DNA of 64,000 bases from Rhizobiaceae bacterium (GTDB lineage: Bacteria; Pseudomonadota; Alphaproteobacteria; Rhizobiales; Rhizobiaceae), in assembly GCA_023953835.1 (NCBI GenBank), contig JAMLJB010000002.1:402630-466629 (forward strand). The letters are read 5' to 3'. Made by a program: the position numbers and the translations under genes. Under the pieces are notes generated by a model. That model was not told the origin of the DNA, searched no databases, and saw only the letters and a program-made list of their open reading frames with translations. This document shows, piece by piece, positions 1-8,688 of this stretch. Within the stretch, counting starts at the first letter, position 1. Each line of letters opens with the position of its first letter.

Positions 1-529
1 GGCTGTTGACGCGCACCTTCTTGCCCTTGATGTCGTCCAGGCCGGAAATCTGGTCGCGGCACCAGAAGACAAGGCCGGGATTGGGGGAAAGTCCGAGCAG
101 CTTGGTGTTGAACTTCGTCTCCATCACCTTGCCCATGACCGGAAGCCATGCATCGCAAGCCTTGTGGACCGTCTCGACGTCGGGCGAAATTCCCGTCAGG
201 TCGCATCCCTCGAAGATCGGATCGTCGCCCGCGAGCTTGGCGATGTCGGTCGAGGCGAAATCCGCCACGCCGGCCTCGGAAAGGCGCAGCAATTGCTGCT
301 CCTTGATGCCCATCACGTCGTAATTGTTGTACTCGACCGTGATCGCATTCTTCGAACGCTCGGGAATGTCCACGGTCCAGAACGGCTTCTCGACTTTCTG
401 CGTCTGCACGCCCGAGCTGAAATTGCCGAGCACGCGCAATGTGGTCTTGGGCAGGTCCTGTGCGAAGGCGGACGTGCCTAGCAGCACGGCCGCGCAAATT
501 CCGAAAATGCTGGCTTTTCTGAAAGTCAT
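1..529 (-). CDS. TRAP transporter substrate-binding protein, DctP type (C-terminus beyond window)
   Basis: Reading leftward from the ATG at 529 gives a Sec-type signal peptide (MTFRKASIFGICAAVLLG, predicted cut after AFAQ near residue 24) and then a DctP-like mature domain. Matching features are an LRVLGNFSSG first strand, the KEQQLLRLSEAGVADF stretch and LDDIKGKKVRV near residue 170. The reading frame is open at base 1, so about 176 residues are visible of a usual 320-340. DctP proteins bind carboxylates in the periplasm and deliver them to DctQM membrane subunits, which are not visible here. It is the last visible gene of a minus-strand operon, 25 bases after the Fe-dependent dehydrogenase gene, preceded by GGAGG-like AAGGGAGGAATGAA. 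The substrate is unknown; the neighbours suggest a sugar acid or other hydroxy-carboxylate. Confidence 0.85.
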   Translation of the reverse strand, partial: MTFRKASIFGICAAVLLGTSAFAQDLPKTTLRVLGNFSSGVQTQKVEKPFWTVDIPERSKNAITVEYNNYDVMGIKEQQLLRLSEAGVADFASTDIAKLAGDDPIFEGCDLTGISPDVETVHKACDAWLPVMGKVMETKFNTKLLGLSPNPGLVFWCRDQISGLDDIKGKKVRVNS

Positions 530-554
530 TTCATTCCTCCCTTGGAGCTTACGT

Positions 555-1649
555 TTAAGATAGTTTCGTTCCGGGACGTTTTCCCGCGAAGGTATTCTCC
601 AGAATTTCATATGCGACCTCTTCGGTGACCGGCACGGGATTCAAGCCGTTGTCGGTCTCCGCGGTAATGCGCGCGGTGCGGCGAAGCTCCTCTTCGTCGA
701 AGCCGATTTCCTTCAGGCTGGTCGGCAAACCCGTTTCGACCAGAAGGTCGTAGATCGTGCCGCCCACGTCGCGCGTGCCGAGCGCATCGCCGATCCTCTG
801 GAGTTCGGGAGCATAACGCGCGTTGAAGGCGGCGACATGCGGCAGGACGAGCGCATGGGACAGGCCGTGCTCGATGTTGTAGGAGCCGCCGAGCGTGTGG
901 GCGACGCCGTGCTGGAGGGCAAAGCCGCCCGTCAGCGCCGCACCGGCCAGATAGGCGCCGTAGAGCAGTTCGGAGCGAGCCGCCACATCCTGCGGCGTGC
1001 GGATCACCCGGCGCAGGCCCTCGACCACAGCCCGAGCGCCATCGACGGCGGCCCATTTGATGACCGGGCTGGCGGTCTTGAGGTAAATCGCGTCGACGCA
1101 GTGGGCAAGCGCGTTCATCGCGCTCGCCGCGCTGACGCGCAAAGGCAGGCCGACCGTCAGTTCCGGGTCATAGATCACGGTCGAGGCCAGCATGTTCAGG
1201 CTGGTGTGCATACGCTTCACGCCATCGATGGTGATGCCGCAGAAGCCGGTCATTTCCGAACCCGAATAGGTCGTGGGAATTGCGATGATCGGCAGCGCAA
1301 GCTCAAGCGATATGCCCTTGCCGAGGCCGATGGACGCGCCGCCGCCAACGGATACGAGGCAGTCCGCGCCCATTTCGCGCACCTTTTCCCTGCCCCGTAT
1401 CGCCAGCTCGATGGGAACCTGCGAAATCGCTTCCGGCAGCAGGCCGACGCAGGCGCTTCCAAGCGCCTTTGCGACCTCATTGGCGAATTCGCTCCTGCCG
1501 GGCGTGCTCAGCACGACCACCTTGCTGCGGGACAGGCGGGCGACTTCCTCCGCGACGCGGTGGCGTGTTCCGGGTCCGAACACGATGCGCGGGGGCGTTG
1601 CGTTGTAAACGCCGCCCGGAAGCTCGAACGAAATTGTACCCTCGGCCAT
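555..1649 (-). CDS. Maleylacetate reductase-type iron-containing alcohol dehydrogenase
   Basis: The 364-residue protein has the two-domain layout of group III iron-dependent dehydrogenases. The opening (PPRIVFGPGTRHRVAEEVA) and the nucleotide loop GGGASIGLGKGI near residue 102 match the maleylacetate reductase branch, which reduces maleylacetate to 3-oxoadipate with NAD(P)H. Metal-site region motifs NALAHCVDA and LQHGVAHTLGG are present. I chose the ATG at 1649 because GTGAGGA lies 6 bases upstream; a GTG at 1661 would overlap that site. The upstream gene stops at 1658, so the two are almost coupled. No ring-cleavage dioxygenase lies nearby, so the real substrate may be another 2-oxo-carboxylate rather than maleylacetate. 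Confidence 0.75.
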   Translation of the reverse strand: MAEGTISFELPGGVYNATPPRIVFGPGTRHRVAEEVARLSRSKVVVLSTPGRSEFANEVAKALGSACVGLLPEAISQVPIELAIRGREKVREMGADCLVSVGGGASIGLGKGISLELALPIIAIPTTYSGSEMTGFCGITIDGVKRMHTSLNMLASTVIYDPELTVGLPLRVSAASAMNALAHCVDAIYLKTASPVIKWAAVDGARAVVEGLRRVIRTPQDVAARSELLYGAYLAGAALTGGFALQHGVAHTLGGSYNIEHGLSHALVLPHVAAFNARYAPELQRIGDALGTRDVGGTIYDLLVETGLPTSLKEIGFDEEELRRTARITAETDNGLNPVPVTEEVAYEILENTFAGKRPGTKLS

Positions 1650-1657
1650 CGAATTCC

Positions 1658-2845
1658 TCACCAGTCTACAATCGTACCGTCAGGCAGCACCGCGCCTTGC
1701 GTGTGCATCACCTCCGGCTTGAACGGATATTTCGCGGCGGCCTTTTCGTTCACCTCCACGCCGAGGCCCGGCGCATAGGGAATTTCCCAGGAATTGCCGA
1801 CGCGCTTCATCGGCGTCGAGACCACCTCGTCGTACCAGGGGACCGCGCCCGACATTTCCTCCTGGATGACGAAATTGGGCGTGGACACGTCGAAGTGCAG
1901 CGCGGCTGCGCCGGCAATCGGGCCGTTCGGATTGTGCGGGGCAACGCCCATGAAGGCCTGTTCCGCGGCAGCCGCGATGCGCTTGCCTTCCAGTATGCCG
2001 CCTGTGTGGTTGAGGTCCGGCTGGAGGATGTGCACGGCCTTTTGCTGGAACAGCGGCTCGAACTCCTTGTAGCCCACCAGCCTTTCGCCCGACGCGATGG
2101 GGCATCCCGCGCGCTCGGTCACCATGCGCAGCGCGTCCGTGTCGCCGGGTATCACCGGCTCCTCGCAGAACATCGGGCGGTAAGGGACCAGTTCCTCGAT
2201 ATATTGCAGCGCGCCCGCAATCGAGGCCGGCCGCCCGTGGAAGTCGATCATGATGTCGACGCCTTCGCCGACGGCGTCGCGCAACGTTTCCATCATCTTG
2301 CCGACATGGCGGCGCGAGGGGATGTCCACCGAGAAATGCGAATAGGGAATGAACACGACCTTGAGCGCGTCATAGCCCATCTCGACGACGCGCAGCGCCT
2401 TGTCGCGCAGTCCGCCGGGGTCGAAGGTCTCGTAGACGGACTTCATGTCGCCGAGCCCAAGATGCGTGTAGACGCGTATCCTGTCATGCGTCTTGCCGCC
2501 GATCAGCCGCCACACGGGCAGGTCGAGGCTCTTGCCGAAAATGTCCCACAGCGCATGCTCGATACCGCTGACCGCCGTCGCCCCGATGATGCCGAGTCGA
2601 TAATAGGAATGCTTGTTGAGGATGCGCAGGATCTGCTCGATGTCGCGCGGGTCCTTGCCGATGATGAGCGGAGCGAGGTCTTCCACGGCGCCGGTCACGG
2701 CGCGGGTCTTCCAGTTCAGGCTGGCCTCGCCCCAGCCATAGAGACCGTCCTGGTCGGTCTCCACCTTGACGAAAATCCAGTTGCGCATCTCCGCATTGAC
2801 CACGAGCGTCTTGACGGCGGTTATGCGTATGGGGTGTTCACTCAT
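1658..2845 (-). CDS. Mandelate racemase/enolase superfamily dehydratase, galactonate dehydratase type
   Basis: The 395-residue protein follows the D-galactonate dehydratase subgroup of the enolase superfamily. These enzymes remove water from an aldonic acid to give a 2-keto-3-deoxy acid. Visible signature residues are Asp201 and His203 (IMIDFHGR), Glu228/229 (FCEEP) and Glu254 (ASGER) as metal ligands, Asp277 (QPDLNH), and the base His304 in APHNPNGP. The acid His in DFHG and the PHNPxGP motif are typical of galactonate dehydratase rather than mandelate racemase. The start at 2845 (MSEHPIRI) is preferred over an upstream in-frame start at 2974 because the extra 43 residues are low-complexity Arg/Pro and overlap the previous gene. 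Exact sugar acid unknown. Confidence 0.85.
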   Translation of the reverse strand: MSEHPIRITAVKTLVVNAEMRNWIFVKVETDQDGLYGWGEASLNWKTRAVTGAVEDLAPLIIGKDPRDIEQILRILNKHSYYRLGIIGATAVSGIEHALWDIFGKSLDLPVWRLIGGKTHDRIRVYTHLGLGDMKSVYETFDPGGLRDKALRVVEMGYDALKVVFIPYSHFSVDIPSRRHVGKMMETLRDAVGEGVDIMIDFHGRPASIAGALQYIEELVPYRPMFCEEPVIPGDTDALRMVTERAGCPIASGERLVGYKEFEPLFQQKAVHILQPDLNHTGGILEGKRIAAAAEQAFMGVAPHNPNGPIAGAAALHFDVSTPNFVIQEEMSGAVPWYDEVVSTPMKRVGNSWEIPYAPGLGVEVNEKAAAKYPFKPEVMHTQGAVLPDGTIVDW

Positions 2846-2862
2846 TCCAGGGGCCTTCGTAG

Positions 2863-3840
2863 CTATTGGGCCTTCGCCGGGCGGACCACGTTGAGCCGTG
2901 GCTCGCCCCGCAGCAGGCGGTCGATGTTCGCGGCGATGAAGCGGTAGCGCCGTCCGGGCAGCGCGGTGGTCCATGCCGAGGAATGCGGCGTGCAGACCGC
3001 GTTGGGCAGCGCGGTGAAATCGAACCGCGACGGCGCGACCCGGTCATCCGCGCCGGTCGGATACGCATACCAGACGTCGAGCACGGCGCCCGCGATCACG
3101 CCCGTCGAAAGCGCCTCGTAGAGTGCCTCCTCATTCACGATCTCGGCGCGCGACACATTGATGAGCACGGAGGATGCGGGCATCAGCGACAGTTCGCGCC
3201 TGCCGATCAAACCCTTTGTCGTTTCCGTCAGCGGGCAGGTCACCGCGCAATAATCGACCTGCGGCAGCAGCCGGTCGATCTCGGCCGGTTTCAGTATCTC
3301 GTCGGCCAGCCCGTCGCCGGGATCGTATATGTCGAGCGCAAGCACCCGCATCCCGAACGCCTTGGCGCGCGCCGCGATTGCCCGGCCGATGCGCCCAAAG
3401 CCGATGATGCCGAGCGTCTTTCCGTAGATTTCGCCGTGCGGGACGCGGGCGCGATAAATGTCGGACCAGGTCTCGGCGGACATGGAGCGCCGCAGCTCGT
3501 CCGGGCGGATTTCCCAGCTGAGCATCTGCGCCAGCACATATTCGGCGATGGCGATTTCATGCTCGAAAACGTTGCAGACCTCGATTGAGGGATCGAGCGC
3601 GGCAAGGTCGATGCCGTCCAGTCCCGCGCCCGGCACATGCAGCATGCGGAAAGGCGGAAGCCCGCCGTCCGCGCGCTTGAGCCTCAGCGAAACGACGATG
3701 TCGTCCTTTTCGATCAGATGGTCCCAGTCCGGCTGATAGGCCGCCTCGCGCGGCAGCGTTTCGATGGCGACAGGGGAGGAGAGGGCTTCGGAAAGCCTGC
3801 CTTTATGGTTCGCGGCTTCGCCAACCAACAGAATTTTCAT
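2863..3840 (-). CDS. D-isomer-specific 2-hydroxyacid dehydrogenase, NAD-binding
   Basis: The 325-residue protein has the two-domain fold of D-2-hydroxyacid dehydrogenases. The Rossmann loop GFGRIGRAIA lies at 147-156, the catalytic Arg in NVSRAEIV at 231, and the catalytic His in CTPHSSAW at 286. The usual Glu of DVFxxEP is replaced: the sequence is DVWYAYP (255-261), so Tyr260 occupies that position. Start ATG 3840 follows GGAGGAGCGCA. It is the first gene of the left-hand minus-strand operon, transcribed divergently from the LysR gene at 3922, which probably controls it. Likely interconverts a 2-oxo and a 2-hydroxy acid in the same pathway as the dehydratase downstream. Confidence 0.85.
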   Translation of the reverse strand: MKILLVGEAANHKGRLSEALSSPVAIETLPREAAYQPDWDHLIEKDDIVVSLRLKRADGGLPPFRMLHVPGAGLDGIDLAALDPSIEVCNVFEHEIAIAEYVLAQMLSWEIRPDELRRSMSAETWSDIYRARVPHGEIYGKTLGIIGFGRIGRAIAARAKAFGMRVLALDIYDPGDGLADEILKPAEIDRLLPQVDYCAVTCPLTETTKGLIGRRELSLMPASSVLINVSRAEIVNEEALYEALSTGVIAGAVLDVWYAYPTGADDRVAPSRFDFTALPNAVCTPHSSAWTTALPGRRYRFIAANIDRLLRGEPRLNVVRPAKAQ

Positions 3841-3921
3841 TGCGCTCCTCCCTGATCGCCAGCCTAGGAACGCGGTTGGAACAAGAAAGTCCAATTATTT
3901 ATCTTGATTTTCTAATCTCGA
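3841..3921. promoter_or_regulatory. Divergent promoter region between hydroxyacid dehydrogenase operon and LysR gene
   Basis: Eighty-one bases separate the two divergent start codons. The right half is conspicuously AT-rich (around 3888-3920), in contrast to the GC-rich surroundings. LysR regulators normally bind such regions and activate the divergent operon. No single convincing T-N11-A box could be fixed by eye. Confidence 0.5.
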
Positions 3922-4827
3922 ATGCTAATTACAGACATGGAACGGCGTCGTCTCGTCAGCTTTCTCGCGCTCACCGAGGAACTTCATTTCCACCGGGCGG
4001 CAGCGCGCTGCCACATCACGCAGTCGGCACTTAGCCAGCAAATCATGCAGTTGGAGGCCGAGCTTCAGGTGCGGCTGGTGAACCGCACCAAGCGCAGCGT
4101 TTCTCTGACGCGCACGGGCGAGGTGTTCGCGACGGAGGCGCGCAAGATCGTGCGCTCCATGGACGAGGCGGCCAAGCTTGCGCGGCAGGCAGAGTCCGGC
4201 ACCATCGGTCGGCTGGTCGTGGGCGCCACCGCGCCCGCCATGTTCACCGTGCTGCCGGAAATCGTCACCGCGTTTTGCGCTGACATGCCAAATGTCGAGA
4301 TCGCCGTGCGCAACCTGACGACGGCGGAGCTGGAACAGGCGCTCAGCCGGGGCGAGATCGACGTCGGCATCGTTCACCCGCCGCTGGACGACAAGGAGCT
4401 TGTCTGCCACGACATCGCGACGCTGCCGTTCGACCTCGTATTGTCGGAAAGCAATCCGCTCAGCGCGCGCAAGGAGCTGCGGATGGGCGACCTCGTAAAC
4501 GAGACGCTGATCCTGTTTCCACGCCAGATCGGGCCGCAGCTCTATGATCGCATTATCGGCCTGTGCCTCGACCAGGGTTTCAGCCCGCGCAGCATCATCG
4601 AGATGACGCCAGCCCAGTCGATCATCTCGATGGCAGCATGCAATCTCGGCGTCGGCTTCATCGCCTCTCGCCTCCAGCACTTCACGCGGCCGCAGGTGAC
4701 CTATCGCCGGATCGTCGATCCGACGCCGAGCTTCATGCTGGGCATCGCGAGCCGTGCGGAAGTGGGAACGGTCGCGCTCCAGCGCTTCGTGAACCTTGCG
4801 ATCGAGATCGGCGGCAAGGCGAGCTAG
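3922..4827 (+). CDS. LysR family transcriptional regulator
   Basis: The 301-residue protein starts with a LysR winged helix-turn-helix (residues about 8-66, including FHRAAARCHITQSALSQQI and LEAELQVRLVNR), then a periplasmic-binding-like effector domain (about 95-295). The start could be ATG 3922 or ATG 3937 five codons later; the second fits the usual LysR opening better, with the first kept as the longer option. It is divergent from the D-2-hydroxyacid dehydrogenase operon, the classical LysR arrangement, so it probably regulates that operon in response to a pathway intermediate. It converges on the ZntB-type gene with 10 bases between the stop codons. Confidence 0.9.
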   Translation: MLITDMERRRLVSFLALTEELHFHRAAARCHITQSALSQQIMQLEAELQVRLVNRTKRSVSLTRTGEVFATEARKIVRSMDEAAKLARQAESGTIGRLVVGATAPAMFTVLPEIVTAFCADMPNVEIAVRNLTTAELEQALSRGEIDVGIVHPPLDDKELVCHDIATLPFDLVLSESNPLSARKELRMGDLVNETLILFPRQIGPQLYDRIIGLCLDQGFSPRSIIEMTPAQSIISMAACNLGVGFIASRLQHFTRPQVTYRRIVDPTPSFMLGIASRAEVGTVALQRFVNLAIEIGGKAS

Positions 4828-4837
4828 ACTCCATGAC

Positions 4838-5866
4838 CTAAAGCCGAAGCTTTACGCCTGCCCACCTGAGAAACCAGTAGAACAGCGCCGTCGCGCCTAC
4901 CCCGAGCAGCACCGCCAGCAGCGAGCCTGACCCCGTTTCAGTGAACGGCAGCCCTGCCGTGTTCATGCCGAATATGCCGACGACCAGCGTTCCCGGAAGC
5001 AGGAAGGCGCTCATCACCGCCAGCGCCCGCAGGCTGCGATTGGACTCGTCGGCAAGTTCGGCGGAAAGCTCTTCCTGCAACAGCCGCGCGCGGTCGTTCA
5101 CCGACATCACTTCGAGATCGAGCTGATCCAGCCTCCCGGCGAGACGGCGCAGCATGTCCTGCGCTTCTTCCGACAGTTCTCCGTCCGGGTCCTGGTCCCG
5201 AAACAGCGCCGCAAGCGCCGAAATCGGGCGGTGCAGCGAAACTGACAGCCGGCGCACCTGCTTCAGGATGCGCCTTTCGTCCGCCAGCCGTTCCATCACC
5301 AGATGGTCCTCGACCTCGTCAAGCTGGGCCGCCGCCTCGGCAAGCCGCCGCCCCGCATTGCGGCCAAAGGCGGCGATGATCGCCTCGAACAGGTCGAAGG
5401 CGCTGCCGGGCCGCAATTTGCCGGCCGCGAGCGCGGATTGCACTTCCTTGACCGAGGCCAGCGTGTGGCGGCGGCCCGTCACCAGCAGGTGCTCCGTAAC
5501 CGCGAAATGCAGATGGCCGATCGTACTGGAGGTCTTTTCCATCTCGCCGTGCAGTTCCGGCGCGATCCCATGCACCACCCCGTCTTCATGGTCGAGCAGG
5601 AAACCTTGATCGTGCCCCTCCAGCACCGCGCAGGACGCCTTCGGCAGCGCGCACATTGTTTCGAGCCAACCATGGATGCGCTGGTCGACCAGATCGACAT
5701 GCAGCCACACCCAGCCCTGCCTTTCTGCGAGGGCTGCGGGAATTTCCTCGGCGGTCAGGCGCTTTGCGGCTTGTGACGGCACACCCCCGCGAAACGCCCA
5801 GACCAGTCCGGGCGCTGTGCCCTGGTCGTTGTCCGTCAGCAGTTTCAGGTGGGAGGTCCTGTCCAT
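4838..5866 (-). CDS. CorA/ZntB-type divalent cation transporter
   Basis: The 342-residue protein has the CorA superfamily layout: a large charged cytoplasmic domain rich in long helices (about 60-275) and two C-terminal membrane helices (about 285-303 and 315-335). The signature GMN at 300-302 sits in FGMNTAGLPF, whose TxGLP tail is closer to ZntB zinc transporters than to the Mg-type YGMNF. The start at 5866 is chosen because GGAAG lies 6-9 bases upstream; an ATG at 5920 would add 18 basic residues and overlap the divergent gene. No obvious partner among the neighbours. Direction of zinc transport cannot be told from sequence. Confidence 0.8.
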   Translation of the reverse strand: MDRTSHLKLLTDNDQGTAPGLVWAFRGGVPSQAAKRLTAEEIPAALAERQGWVWLHVDLVDQRIHGWLETMCALPKASCAVLEGHDQGFLLDHEDGVVHGIAPELHGEMEKTSSTIGHLHFAVTEHLLVTGRRHTLASVKEVQSALAAGKLRPGSAFDLFEAIIAAFGRNAGRRLAEAAAQLDEVEDHLVMERLADERRILKQVRRLSVSLHRPISALAALFRDQDPDGELSEEAQDMLRRLAGRLDQLDLEVMSVNDRARLLQEELSAELADESNRSLRALAVMSAFLLPGTLVVGIFGMNTAGLPFTETGSGSLLAVLLGVGATALFYWFLRWAGVKLRL

Positions 5867-5994
5867 TCGGCGCTTCCGTTTCCGGCGTTTTATGACGCGA
5901 GGGTGAAGCTGATGTGACATTCTCCGGCGCGGGTTGGCTCATTGTCGTGAGCCTGTCGCAAACGGGTTGGACAATGGCCGCCGAAAGGCGCGGC

Positions 5995-6942
5995 ATGGCG
6001 CGCCGGAACAGGATGGACGAGATGGACGGCGACAGTGTGAAAAGCGGAGCGGCGGCGTGGCTCAAGGCCGAGCTGGAGGATACGCTCGACGAGGATTTCG
6101 AGCTTGAGCTTTCCGAACCGGCGCTGTCGCTCGAACTGGCGCGCATCTACAAGCAGGCGCACCCGGACGCGCTCGACCGCCACGTCTATTTCGAGGAACT
6201 GATCCGGCTCCAGTCGGAACTGATCAAGCTTCAGGACTGGGTCTCATACAAAAAGGAAAAGATCGTCATCCTGTTCGAGGGGCGCGATTCCGCAGGCAAG
6301 GGCGGAGTCATCAAGCGCATCACGCAGCGGCTCAACCCGCGCATCGTGCGCGTCGTCGCGCTGCCCGCGCCGAGCGACCGCGAAAAGACGCAATGGTATT
6401 TCCAGCGCTATGTGCCGCACCTTCCAGCAGGCGGCGAGATCGTGCTGTTCGACCGCTCATGGTACAACCGCGCGGGCGTCGAGCGCGTAATGGGCTTCGC
6501 CAATGGCGAGCAGGTCGAGGACTTCTTCCGCGACGTGCCCGAATTCGAGCGCATGCTGCTGCGCTCCGGCATAAGGCTCGTCAAATACTGGTTCTCGATC
6601 ACCGACGAGGAGCAGCAATTGCGGTTCATGATGCGCATCCACGACCCGATGAAGCAATGGAAGCTGTCGCCGATGGACCTCCAGTCGCGCGTGCGCTGGG
6701 AGCAATACACCAAGGCCAAGGAGGAGATGTTCGCACGCACCAGCATACCTGAAGCGCCGTGGTACATCGTAGAGGGCAACGACAAGAAACGCGCGCGGCT
6801 GAACTGCATCGACCACCTGCTGCAACAGATCCCCTACGAGCCGGTGCCGCATGACGAGATCACGCTGCCCGACAGGGTGTTTAATCCTGAGTATGAGCGG
6901 GAGATATTGCCGCGAGAACTCTACGTTCCGCAGAAATACTAG
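5995..6942 (+). CDS. ppk2: Polyphosphate kinase 2 (PPK2 family)
   Basis: The protein of about 315 residues carries the PPK2 core: Walker A-like GRDSAGKGG near residue 95 and lid/Walker B FDRSWYNRAGVE near 151, followed by the conserved DPMKQWKLSPMD segment. PPK2 enzymes transfer phosphate between polyphosphate and nucleoside diphosphates, favouring NTP formation. Several in-frame starts exist (5914, 5974, 5995, 6013); 5995 is preferred because AAAGG lies 7 bases upstream and residues before it look unrelated to the family. It is transcribed divergently from the ZntB-type gene. With the Pho-box operon and the CHAD protein in this window it adds to a phosphate theme, although no shared regulation is visible. 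Confidence 0.92.
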   Translation: MARRNRMDEMDGDSVKSGAAAWLKAELEDTLDEDFELELSEPALSLELARIYKQAHPDALDRHVYFEELIRLQSELIKLQDWVSYKKEKIVILFEGRDSAGKGGVIKRITQRLNPRIVRVVALPAPSDREKTQWYFQRYVPHLPAGGEIVLFDRSWYNRAGVERVMGFANGEQVEDFFRDVPEFERMLLRSGIRLVKYWFSITDEEQQLRFMMRIHDPMKQWKLSPMDLQSRVRWEQYTKAKEEMFARTSIPEAPWYIVEGNDKKRARLNCIDHLLQQIPYEPVPHDEITLPDRVFNPEYEREILPRELYVPQKY

Positions 6943-7066
6943 CGCGGCACAGGCCGATTGACCCCAATATTATAATATGCGATTTCTCTTATATTAAGGC
7001 AATGCTCACTGTGTCTGAGCTTTGCGGCGGAAAGCCTTTTTCGGACGGAACCGCCGCTAAGGGACT
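6943..7066. promoter_or_regulatory. AT-rich region upstream of the HExxH gene
   Basis: Between the end of ppk2 and the orphan gene at 7067 the sequence turns sharply AT-rich, with a consensus TATAAT at 6971-6976 and a second TATATT at 6990-6995. No -35 hexamer is well placed for either. The composition change begins here and continues through the following gene, which suggests the two arrived together. Confidence 0.4.
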
Positions 7067-8005
7067 ATGAGGTCGTGGAATATGGGGCTTTCCTGTCACT
7101 GTATTCGTTACAATAGCAGCGTCATCGACATAAACGGCGTAGAGAGACGGCGGCCAACCACTGCCCAGGCCGGGTGCTGCAGTCTGATCTACAAGAGAGA
7201 CGGCATCTTCGCGAGAACGAAGAAGATACGCGGGCTCAATGAGCAGGGAGGAACGTCAAGCTTTTTCCATACTGATGTACCCTTCAAGGCGGAGATCATT
7301 ATAGACAGCAGGTCAAATCCAAAGACGATCTATGTCAACACCAGGATGAAAATTATCAATTCAACTGCGAATACAGATCTACATCGCCATAATCGGCATA
7401 TCACCGATGAGTCGGTACGTATACTGACAAGCAATCTTATTAATTCTATAAAGCGGTTTTGGAATAACACCTACCGATTGAGAATCGAAGACAAGAAATG
7501 CGGTGAGCGTATCTTTGACGTCGAGTTCAATCCGATCTTCACGGACTACAGACCGCATTATAAAGTTAACTGTGTTAACGTTCTTGATAATAGCAATATA
7601 AATCCACTTGCGGAATACTTCAGATCAATTGTTCTTGGTATCGATCTAAAATACATCTCTAAATTCGAAATGACTCTCAATTTGGGCGTCCATAACCTCG
7701 AAACTGTTTTTTCCCATGAATATGGACATATCGTTGGAAATGCAGATGAATATCCGGAAGACAATCGCCTTTTCGTACGATATGAACACCTCAATGGCCG
7801 CGAAGAAATCCACTACATGCCTCTTGAACTGATGGGAGATTGGACAGCATCTGGAGCTTATGCCCGGCCGAAGCGCTACGTCCTTCCTGTCGGCTATGCA
7901 GTGGTTAAAGTACTAAGGCATTTTGGGGTCGAGGTTACAGACATGGAGCCTATGTCCAGGAATGATCCAGATGAATTCCGCAATCTCATCCACGACAAGT
8001 GGTAG
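7067..8005 (+). CDS. Orphan HExxH putative zinc metalloprotease, AT-rich
   Basis: I do not recognise the family of this 312-residue protein. It contains a zinc-protease motif, H217-E-Y-G-H221, continuing IVGNADEY with Asp227/Glu228 as possible third ligand. HExxH followed by DEY is seen in some secreted or toxin-associated metallopeptidases. A downstream ELMGDWTASGAYARPKRY (from about 265) resembles the Met-turn/RPRHY ending of such domains. No signal peptide or membrane helix is evident. The N-terminal part has two Cys pairs (CHC near 12-14, CC near 43). Codon use is far more AT-rich than any neighbour (many ATA, AAT, ATT codons), a sign of recent transfer. Start ATG 7067 follows AAGGGA; ATG 7082 is an alternative. 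It converges on btaB. Confidence 0.6.
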   Translation: MRSWNMGLSCHCIRYNSSVIDINGVERRRPTTAQAGCCSLIYKRDGIFARTKKIRGLNEQGGTSSFFHTDVPFKAEIIIDSRSNPKTIYVNTRMKIINSTANTDLHRHNRHITDESVRILTSNLINSIKRFWNNTYRLRIEDKKCGERIFDVEFNPIFTDYRPHYKVNCVNVLDNSNINPLAEYFRSIVLGIDLKYISKFEMTLNLGVHNLETVFSHEYGHIVGNADEYPEDNRLFVRYEHLNGREEIHYMPLELMGDWTASGAYARPKRYVLPVGYAVVKVLRHFGVEVTDMEPMSRNDPDEFRNLIHDKW

Positions 8006-8020
8006 CTATTGCTGGCAAGA

Positions 8021-8683
8021 TCAGCCGTCAGCCTTCTGAACAACCGAAATCCATGAAAAGCCGCGATGCAGGCGGTGCGCCTCGCTGGTGCCACCCGACA
8101 GATCGGCAATGTCGCGCGCGACATCGAACAGATCGGAGCGCGGCGTCACATGATACCAGCGCAGCCATGTGTACATCGCCGACTTCGCCCAGCCGGGCAG
8201 CGCCGCCATGTCGCCGAACTCCGCCACATGAATCTCGCCGCCGGGCGCCAGATGCCGGGCGGCCTGCGCCATCACCGCGCGCCATTGCGGGATCATCGAG
8301 ACCGCGTAGGACAGGAAAATCCGGTCGTATCCGTCGAACCCGAATGTCCGCGCGGGGTCGAAATCGGCAGCGTCGGCCCAGGCCAGCCTGATGCGCTCGC
8401 GCATCCCGGCGCGCTCCACATTGGCGGCGGCGGCGGCCAGCATCTCGCGCGAGATGTCGATGCCGTGGAAAGTCGCGTCAGGATAGGTGCGGGCCGCGTG
8501 AACGAGGTTGCGCCCCGTGCCGCAGCCGATCTCCAGCACCGTGCCGCCCTGCGGCGGGCGCAGCCCGGCCAGCATCGGGTCGCGCGCCAGCAGGTAATAT
8601 TTGCGCGTCGCGTCGTAGAAGCCGAAGCGGCGCTGCAAGCGGTAGACGCGGTCCATCAGCGCGGCCTGGTCGACAGTTCCCAT
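8021..8683 (-). CDS. btaB: BtaB: SAM-dependent N-methyltransferase of betaine-lipid (DGTS) synthesis
   Basis: A class I methyltransferase of 220 residues with SAM motif VLEIGCGTGRN near residue 50 and the acidic loop GIDIS near 78. Size and position directly after btaA (5 bases after its stop) match BtaB. That enzyme methylates diacylglyceryl-homoserine three times to give the phosphorus-free membrane lipid diacylglyceryl-N,N,N-trimethylhomoserine. It is the last gene of plcP-btaA-btaB and should respond to phosphate starvation through the Pho box at 10853-10871. It lies on the inner face of the membrane by function. The identification rests mainly on context; by itself the domain is a generic methyltransferase. 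Confidence 0.88.
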   Translation of the reverse strand: MGTVDQAALMDRVYRLQRRFGFYDATRKYYLLARDPMLAGLRPPQGGTVLEIGCGTGRNLVHAARTYPDATFHGIDISREMLAAAAANVERAGMRERIRLAWADAADFDPARTFGFDGYDRIFLSYAVSMIPQWRAVMAQAARHLAPGGEIHVAEFGDMAALPGWAKSAMYTWLRWYHVTPRSDLFDVARDIADLSGGTSEAHRLHRGFSWISVVQKADG

Positions 8684-8688
8684 GGGCT

